Shown: positions 6,432-6,829 of the stretch, piece by piece
Layout: the number at the start of each line of letters is the position of its first letter
How positions within the stretch are numbered: position 1 is the first letter of the stretch
Assembly (NCBI GenBank): GCA_964607765.1
Contig: CAZSNT010000291.1
Location: 1-6,829, forward strand
Direction: 5' to 3'
Source of the DNA: CAZSNT01 sp964607765
GTDB lineage: Bacteria > Verrucomicrobiota > Lentisphaeria > Oligosphaerales > JABHEG01
DNA length: 6,829 bases
The notes under the pieces: generated by a model
What the model saw: the letters and a program-made list of their open reading frames with translations, nothing else
Told to the model about the DNA's origin: nothing
The model's database searches: none
Translations under genes and position numbers: made by a program

Positions 6432-6605
6432 ATGAAGCGCATAGGACTGATGGGGTGTGGGACGGTGGCGGATTGCGGTCACCTGCCGACGATCAAGCAA
6501 ACGCCGGGGTTGACGCTGCACGCGGTCTACGACCCCAATCCAGGCCGGCTCGAGGCGGCTTGTGCGCGCAACGCCGCACCTGAGTCTCCAATCTCTGAGC
6601 GCTGA
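6432..6605 (+). pseudogene. Truncated Gfo/Idh/MocA-family oxidoreductase (N-terminal fragment)
   Basis: The frame encodes MKRIGLMGCGTVADCGHLPT and continues to VYDPNPGRLEAACAR. This is the first beta-alpha-beta unit of the NAD(P)-binding Rossmann fold of Gfo/Idh/MocA dehydrogenases: G8-x-G10-x-x-A13, HLP at 18, and Asp34 at the end of the second strand. Family members are usually 330-400 residues and oxidise or modify sugars and cyclitols. Here the frame stops after 57 codons, and resemblance is lost after about residue 46. From 6572 the DNA looks like a degraded copy of the REP palindrome, so the last ~10 codons are probably not original. I found no continuation in other frames up to 6739. 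It diverges from vapB across 150 bases. An intact short protein cannot be excluded but would lack the substrate domain. Confidence 0.7.
6572..6601. repeat. Degenerate REP copy at the oxidoreductase break
   Basis: CGCCGCACCTGAG (6572-6584) differs by one missing base from CGCCGCACTCTGAG in the REP unit at 6637-6650, and CTCTGAGCG (6593-6601) repeats 6644-6652 exactly. This looks like a scrambled or partial extra copy of the same palindrome lying within the 3' end of the truncated frame. Confidence 0.5.
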
Positions 6606-6631
6606 GCATCCTGACTGCGTACGTGTTCGGA

Positions 6632-6707
6632 GGTGGCGCCGCACTCTGAGCGGCGTTCTCCGGGGACGTCCCGACCGGGGCCGCCGCCGCTCAGAGTGCG
6701 GCGCTAC
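6632..6707. repeat. Inverted pair of REP palindromes (REPIN/BIME-like)
   Basis: GCGCCGCACTCTGAGCGGCG (6636-6655) is repeated as its exact reverse complement at 6685-6704, a perfect 20-base inverted repeat with a 29-base centre. Each unit is itself a hairpin, CGCCGC/GCGGCG with a 7-base loop. The right unit carries GTAG on the minus strand (plus CTAC, 6704-6707) at the stem foot; the left unit has the variant GTGG (6633-6636). This is the REP doublet architecture spread by RAYT transposases. No transposase gene is in the window. Confidence 0.75.
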
Positions 6708-6724
6708 GTCCGGAAGCGGTCAGT

Positions 6725-6757
6725 CGGGGCCGCCGCCGCTCAGAGCGGAGGCGCTGT
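6725..6757 (-). repeat. Third REP copy, diverged
   Basis: Bases 6725-6745 repeat 6676-6696 exactly (21 bases, beginning CGGGGCCGCCGCC and ending CTCAGAG). The remainder has drifted: GCGGAGGCG followed by CTGT where the intact copy has CTAC. It is in direct orientation to the second unit. The stop codon of the RND permease fragment (6740-6742) lies inside it. Confidence 0.65.
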
Positions 6758-6829
6758 GTCCGGTCCTGTGAATCTCAGGCGCCACTCCTGCAGGCTGCAG
6801 TAGAGCACGGGGACGACGAGCATGGTAAC
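6740..6829 (-). CDS. RND-family efflux permease, C-terminal end (partial)
   Basis: Read from the window edge on the minus strand, the frame gives VTMLVVPVLYCSLQEWRLRF, then TGPDTAPPL and TGA. The run T-x-LVVPVLY is the end of the last membrane helix of RND (AcrB/MexB-like, HAE1) proton-driven efflux pumps, followed by a short basic cytoplasmic tail. The protein would be ~1,000 residues; only 29 are visible. The last few codons and the stop fall within a REP copy, so the natural C-terminus may have been replaced. The call rests on a short motif, so other multi-pass transporters are possible. Confidence 0.55.
   Translation of the reverse strand, partial: VTMLVVPVLYCSLQEWRLRFTGPDTAPPL

Noticed and set aside
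6562..6771. Frameshifted continuation of the oxidoreductase
   Set aside because: The alternative frame through the REP array gives an Arg/Gly/Pro-rich peptide with no resemblance to the rest of the Gfo/Idh/MocA fold.

Overview
The window is GC-rich bacterial DNA. Its content is a secreted right-handed beta-helix protein with a C-terminal CBM9-like module, a DUF6259-type glycosidase-like protein, a Gfo/Idh/MocA dehydrogenase start, a VapBC pair and many short palindromic intergenic repeats. This gene mix is typical of polysaccharide-degrading members of the Planctomycetota/Verrucomicrobiota/Lentisphaerota/Armatimonadota kind. The phylum is an inference from gene content; there is no marker gene in the window.

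Layout. Bases 1-199 are a leader region with a REP-like hairpin (18-41) and clustered GTAAC/GTTAC motifs, ending in a good Shine-Dalgarno. A 950-aa exported beta-helix protein follows (200-3052). A 169-base, almost fully self-complementary element (3068-3236) separates it from a GTG-started 682-aa DUF6259-type protein (3270-5318). Bases 5319-5643 hold no gene, only a short-period repeat and two weak hairpins. On the minus strand lies a vapBC toxin-antitoxin operon (6281 down to 5644) with a recognisable, probably leaderless promoter. Diverging from it is the first ~46 codons of a Gfo/Idh/MocA oxidoreductase (from 6432), cut off where a cluster of REP palindromes begins (about 6572-6757). From the right edge, the last codons of an RND efflux permease run in on the minus strand and stop inside that REP cluster.

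How the parts fit. The two large plus-strand genes probably serve carbohydrate breakdown: an envelope or extracellular beta-helix enzyme or binder, and a TIM-barrel hydrolase without a signal peptide that could act on imported fragments. Substrates cannot be read from the sequence. The right third looks like a plastic, accessory stretch: a toxin-antitoxin module, a truncated gene and repeats.

The most notable signals are non-coding. One is the nested inverted-repeat element between the two carbohydrate genes, whose terminal hairpins show compensatory base-pair changes. The others are GTAG-headed palindromes (the signature of RAYT-mobilised REP elements) at both ends of the window. One REP sits at the break of the oxidoreductase gene and another supplies the stop codon of the RND gene.
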